A stretch of 64,000 nt of DNA from positions 1 through 64,000 of the forward strand of contig NZ_QKNY01000006.1 of assembly GCF_003605575.1 (NCBI RefSeq), written 5' to 3'. The position numbers were made by a program, and so were the translations under genes. Positions 60,971 through 64,000 of the stretch are shown one piece after another. This stretch comes from Halonotius aquaticus (GTDB lineage: Archaea > Halobacteriota > Halobacteria > Halobacteriales > Haloferacaceae). The notes beneath the pieces are model-generated. The model ran no database searches. It worked only from the letters and a program-made list of their open reading frames with translations, and was not told the DNA's origin. How positions within the stretch are numbered: the first letter of the stretch is position 1; the number at the start of each line of letters is the position of its first letter.

Positions 60971-63364
60971 ATGAGCGACGATACCGCGGAGGCGACCCCG
61001 TCTGCACCACCGGATGCGACAGGGTCGACCACGACTGATTCGGTCGACAGCGATCTCGATACTCTCTCGCTGTCGGTGCCCTCGATGGACTGTCCATCCT
61101 GTGCTGGCAAAGTTGAATCCAGCGTGAGCGACCTCGATGGCATTGCCGATATCGACCCTCGAACCACCTCGGGAACGCTTGTCGTCGGCTACGATCCCGA
61201 CCGGACGACACCCGAGGCGATCCGCGGTCGTGTCGAAGCCGCCGGCTACGAGATCGTCGACGACGACGAACCATACGACCCGATGGCAATCTGGACAAGC
61301 GGGCGGGCGATCCGCACCGCCGTCGGCGCGGTGTTGTTGCTGGTCGGGATTTTGTTTGAGTGGCTGCTCCCTGCCGCAAATCCAACGCTCACAACGATCG
61401 CAGGCGCGGAGATCGGTCTTGATACGGTCGCCTACGTGGCCGCGGCTGCGGCTCCGGGTGTGATCATCCTGCGGAACGGCTATGCCTCGCTTCGCAATCG
61501 CAGCTTGGATATCGACCTGCTGATGACCGGCGGGATCCTCGGCGCGCTCGCGGTCAACCTTCCCTTTGAGGCGGCGACGCTGGCGGTGCTGTTCAGTATC
61601 GCCGAACTGCTGGAGCGCTATTCGATGGATCGCGCCCGCGGCTCGCTCCGAGAGTTGATGGCGCTGTCCCCGGAGACCGCGACCGTCCGACGGGACGGCG
61701 AGGAGCAGGTGGTCGCCGCCGACGCCGTCGAGATCGGTGACCGCGTGATCGTCCGCCCCGGCGAGAAGATCCCTGTCGACGGCGTGATTCGGGAGGGCTC
61801 CAGCGCGATCGATGAGTCGCCGATCACCGGTGAGAGCGTCCCCGCCGACAAGGAACCGGGCGCGGAGGTGTATGCGGGTAGTCTGACCGAGACCGGCTAC
61901 ATCGAGATCGAGGCGACCGCGCCGGCCAGCGAGTCGACGATCGCCCGCGTGATCGACTTGGTTGAGGCCGCCGAAGGCGAGGAGACTGACACCGAGCAGT
62001 TTGTCGATCGCTTCGCGGCGGTCTACACCCCGATCGTCGTCGCCGCCGCGTTGCTGACGATGGCGGTACCGCCGCTGCTCGGGTGGGGCGCGTTCACCGA
62101 GTGGTTCGTTCGCGGGCTGACGCTGCTGGTGATCGCCTGCCCCTGTGCGTTCGTCATCTCGACGCCCGTTTCTGTCGTCTCCGGGCTGACGAGTGCGGCG
62201 CGCAATGGCGTGTTGATCAAGGGTGGCCCGCATCTCGAAGCGATGGGTGATGTTGAGGCTGTCGCGCTCGATAAGACGGGGACGCTGACGACCGGTGATC
62301 TCGGCGTCACCGACGTGATCCCGATCAACGACACAACCGAAGCTGAGCTCTTAGACTGCGCGAGCACGCTCGAACAACGCAGCGAACATCCGATCGCCGA
62401 CGCGATCGTCGACCAAGCCCGCGAGGCCGGTGCCGTCGGCGACCGCCCGGTCGAGGATTTCGAGGCGCTGACCGGCGAGGGCGTTCGCGCCGAGATCGAC
62501 GGCGTCACCCACTACGCCGGCAAGCCATCGGTGTTCACCGAATTGGGCTTCGAACTCGATCATGCCCACCTCAAAACGGACGGCGGGCTGACGACCGACG
62601 CGATCGACGCCGATGAGACGGGTGCCGCCGACCCTAGCGACGAGCACCCGACGGTCGTTGAGGAGGCGACCGACTGCGAACACGGTCGGTACGTCGATCT
62701 GTTGGCGGAGACGATCCCACGGCTCCAACAGGCGGGCAAAACCGTCGTGCTTGTCGGCACCGATGAAACCCTGGAGGGGCTGATCGCCATTGCTGACACG
62801 GTACGCCCCGAGGCAACGTGGGCTGTCGATCAGCTTCGGGCCAACGGGATCAAGCGGATCGTCATGCTGACCGGTGACAACGAGCGCACTGCCCAAGCGA
62901 TCGGCGAGCAGGTCGGTGTCGACGAGGTGCAGGCGAGCCTGCTCCCCGAGGCAAAAGTCGATGCGGTGCGTGACCTCCGGGAGGCCCACCCAGGTGGGGT
63001 GGCGATGGTCGGCGACGGCATCAACGACGCCCCTGCGTTGGCGACGGCGACCGTTGGGGTCGCCATGGGTGCCGCCGGCACCGACACCGCACTGGAGACT
63101 GCCGACATCGCGTTGATGGCCGACGATCTGAGTCGGCTGCCCTACCTCCACACCCTCGCGGAGACCGCCGATGGCGTCATCCGGCAGAATATCTGGTCGA
63201 GTCTGGGCGTGAAGGTGCTGCTGGCGATCGCCGCGCCGTTTGGCTACGTCTCGGTGCTTGGCGCAATCGTCATCGGCGACATGGGGATGAGCCTCGGGGT
63301 AACCGGCAACGCGATGCGACTGGCTGGCCTGACACCCGCGGAACCGCCGACGGACAGCGAGTAG
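60971..63364 (+). CDS. P1B-type heavy-metal ATPase (Zn/Cd/Pb type)
   Basis: 797-aa metal-export ATPase. HMA domain with C41-x2-C44 (MDCPSC), membrane helices, phosphatase loop TGES, C390-P-C392 in the sixth helix, phosphorylation site D434-KTGT, an HP motif (SEHPIADAIV) and MVGDGINDAPAL. The late Asp in IGDMGMSLGV fits the ZntA-like Zn/Cd/Pb subgroup rather than copper; an insertion of about 45 residues is at 535-580. A TATA-like gttaataac lies near 60935-60943. Protects against metal excess. Confidence 0.94.
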   Translation: MSDDTAEATPSAPPDATGSTTTDSVDSDLDTLSLSVPSMDCPSCAGKVESSVSDLDGIADIDPRTTSGTLVVGYDPDRTTPEAIRGRVEAAGYEIVDDDEPYDPMAIWTSGRAIRTAVGAVLLLVGILFEWLLPAANPTLTTIAGAEIGLDTVAYVAAAAAPGVIILRNGYASLRNRSLDIDLLMTGGILGALAVNLPFEAATLAVLFSIAELLERYSMDRARGSLRELMALSPETATVRRDGEEQVVAADAVEIGDRVIVRPGEKIPVDGVIREGSSAIDESPITGESVPADKEPGAEVYAGSLTETGYIEIEATAPASESTIARVIDLVEAAEGEETDTEQFVDRFAAVYTPIVVAAALLTMAVPPLLGWGAFTEWFVRGLTLLVIACPCAFVISTPVSVVSGLTSAARNGVLIKGGPHLEAMGDVEAVALDKTGTLTTGDLGVTDVIPINDTTEAELLDCASTLEQRSEHPIADAIVDQAREAGAVGDRPVEDFEALTGEGVRAEIDGVTHYAGKPSVFTELGFELDHAHLKTDGGLTTDAIDADETGAADPSDEHPTVVEEATDCEHGRYVDLLAETIPRLQQAGKTVVLVGTDETLEGLIAIADTVRPEATWAVDQLRANGIKRIVMLTGDNERTAQAIGEQVGVDEVQASLLPEAKVDAVRDLREAHPGGVAMVGDGINDAPALATATVGVAMGAAGTDTALETADIALMADDLSRLPYLHTLAETADGVIRQNIWSSLGVKVLLAIAAPFGYVSVLGAIVIGDMGMSLGVTGNAMRLAGLTPAEPPTDSE

Positions 63365-63440
63365 CTGCTACCTGCTGTTGTCGCTCGCGCTGCGAGGCGG
63401 TCACCGCAAGTCCTATTCGGCGCGGTGATGTATTTGTTCT

Positions 63441-63911
63441 ATGACAATCGAATCCGGCGATGAGGTCGTTATCGAGTATGTTGGTCGCGCTGACGACGGA
63501 ACTGTCTTTGACACCTCACGCGAGGATGTTGCAACCGAATCTGGGCTGGCCGACGCCCAGCCAGACCGAGAGTTCACTCCGTTGACCGTCTCTGTGGGGG
63601 CCGGCGAGGTCATCGCCGGGATCGAAGAAGCCCTTCCAGGGTTAGACGAGGGTGAGACCACATCTGTCGAGGTGCCGCCGGAGAAAGGCTACGGTGAATG
63701 GTCAGAAGAGCACGTCCAAGAGTACGAGACCGACGAGCTGGCCGCCACTCTCGGTGGCCAACGGCCGGAGGTCGGCCAGTACGTCGAAACCGAGCAGGGC
63801 GCAGCCGCCGAGATCACCGACGTTGCCGACGATGTCTCGAAGGTAGATTTCAACCCGCCGCTGGCCGGGGAAACGCTCCACTTTGAGCTTGAAGTGGTCG
63901 CTATCAACTAA
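63441..63911 (+). CDS. FKBP-type peptidyl-prolyl isomerase (SlyD-like)
   Basis: 156 aa. DEVVIEYVGRADDGTVFDTSRED and AGEVIAGIEEALPGLDEGET form the FKBP core, and the inserted-flap region follows (PPEKGYGEWSEEHVQEY). It catalyses proline cis/trans isomerisation and acts as a chaperone. No His-rich metal tail as in SlyD. The remaining 89 bp to the window end hold no gene. Confidence 0.93.
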   Translation: MTIESGDEVVIEYVGRADDGTVFDTSREDVATESGLADAQPDREFTPLTVSVGAGEVIAGIEEALPGLDEGETTSVEVPPEKGYGEWSEEHVQEYETDELAATLGGQRPEVGQYVETEQGAAAEITDVADDVSKVDFNPPLAGETLHFELEVVAIN

Positions 63912-64000
63912 CGGGTTGTTGTTGACTCCGTAGGGGTCGCGGATACCGTTTCTTTGCGAGCCGTCTTGGCACGGTGAGTCGCTCTAAAATTGGCCAATGG

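Noticed and set aside
60968-62233. 421-codon frame antisense to the P-type ATPase
   Set aside because: The ATPase motifs on the plus strand are complete; the antisense product is basic and His/Arg-rich, unlike haloarchaeal proteins.
1-64000. CRISPR arrays, intact insertion sequences, rRNA and tRNA genes
   Set aside because: No regularly spaced repeats, transposase motifs or tRNA-like arms were found on either strand by reading; a tRNA and IS search would be decisive.

Overview
This window is haloarchaeal chromosome (class Halobacteria). The DNA is GC-rich, the predicted proteins are strongly acidic (Asp/Glu-rich), and the information-processing genes are archaeal: TATA-binding protein, an XPB/Rad25-type helicase, archaeal NAC, TrmI, Tsr3, SepF, an eIF-2B-like protein and RecJ-like DHH proteins. 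Promoters have archaeal BRE/TATA elements and many look leaderless. The gene set, including a FolC-FolP fusion, a TusA/sulfide-quinone-reductase-like/DUF1641 cluster and an sdhCDB...A locus, fits a Halorubraceae/Haloferacales-like organism, but the genus cannot be fixed from the sequence alone. No rRNA, tRNA, CRISPR array or intact transposase was found. Coding density is high.

Layout. 0-10.2 kb: a MutS-family ATPase with an N-terminal HhH, dnaJ, tbp, a hypothetical protein, an XPB-like helicase, a class V aminotransferase, a stand-alone RarA/MgsA-C-like protein, an HPP membrane protein and a DHH phosphoesterase. 10.2-11.9 kb: an orphan AbrB regulator followed by a visibly AT-richer island with two decayed genes. 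11.9-20.6 kb: YkgJ plus radical SAM/HhH pair, a small zinc-ribbon protein coupled to an Hsp20-like protein, PadR, Nudix CoA pyrophosphatase, glucosyl-3-phosphoglycerate synthase-like GT, acylphosphatase, DUF2342 metalloprotease and M42 peptidase. 20.6-24 kb: methylmalonyl-CoA epimerase and mutase around a sensor kinase. 24-27.8 kb: NAC-TrmI and small hypotheticals, thioredoxin, class V aminotransferase. 27.8-33.1 kb: tusA-SQR-like-DUF1641 and a giant FAD/Fe-S D-lactate dehydrogenase-type protein. 33.2-38.2 kb: multi-domain histidine kinase, small membrane protein, two Gfo/Idh/MocA dehydrogenases. 38.3-43.3 kb: FolC-FolP fusion, Hsp20, an internally deleted CDC48 derivative, a small antitoxin-like protein, DHFR and a winged-helix regulator. 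43.5-51.3 kb: membrane-anchored ferredoxin, 6-phosphogluconate dehydrogenase, RecJ-like DHH, bioB with a BirA-type operator, enoyl-CoA hydratase, msrA-msrB, a FilR1-like regulator and a phosphatase. 51.4-55.7 kb: succinate dehydrogenase, with sdhA separated from sdhCDB by a structured 773-bp gap. 55.7-64 kb: eIF-2B-like protein, PrsW, SepF, DUF1028, PUA protein, NTF2-like, Tsr3, DUF5518, a Zn/Cd-type P1B ATPase and an FKBP isomerase.

How the genes work together. Central metabolism is represented by TCA/respiration (sdh), oxidative pentose phosphate (gnd), the propionyl/methylmalonyl-CoA branch (mce, mutase large subunit) and lactate/glycolate-type oxidation. Cofactor synthesis includes folate (folCP, DHFR) and biotin (bioB). 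Protein quality and redox repair is well covered: DnaJ, two Hsp20s, NAC, FKBP, MsrA/B and thioredoxin. The items most worth a second look are the deleted CDC48 protein, the BirA-type operator overlapping the bioB start, the structured gap inside the sdh locus, and the low-GC island with frameshifted genes.
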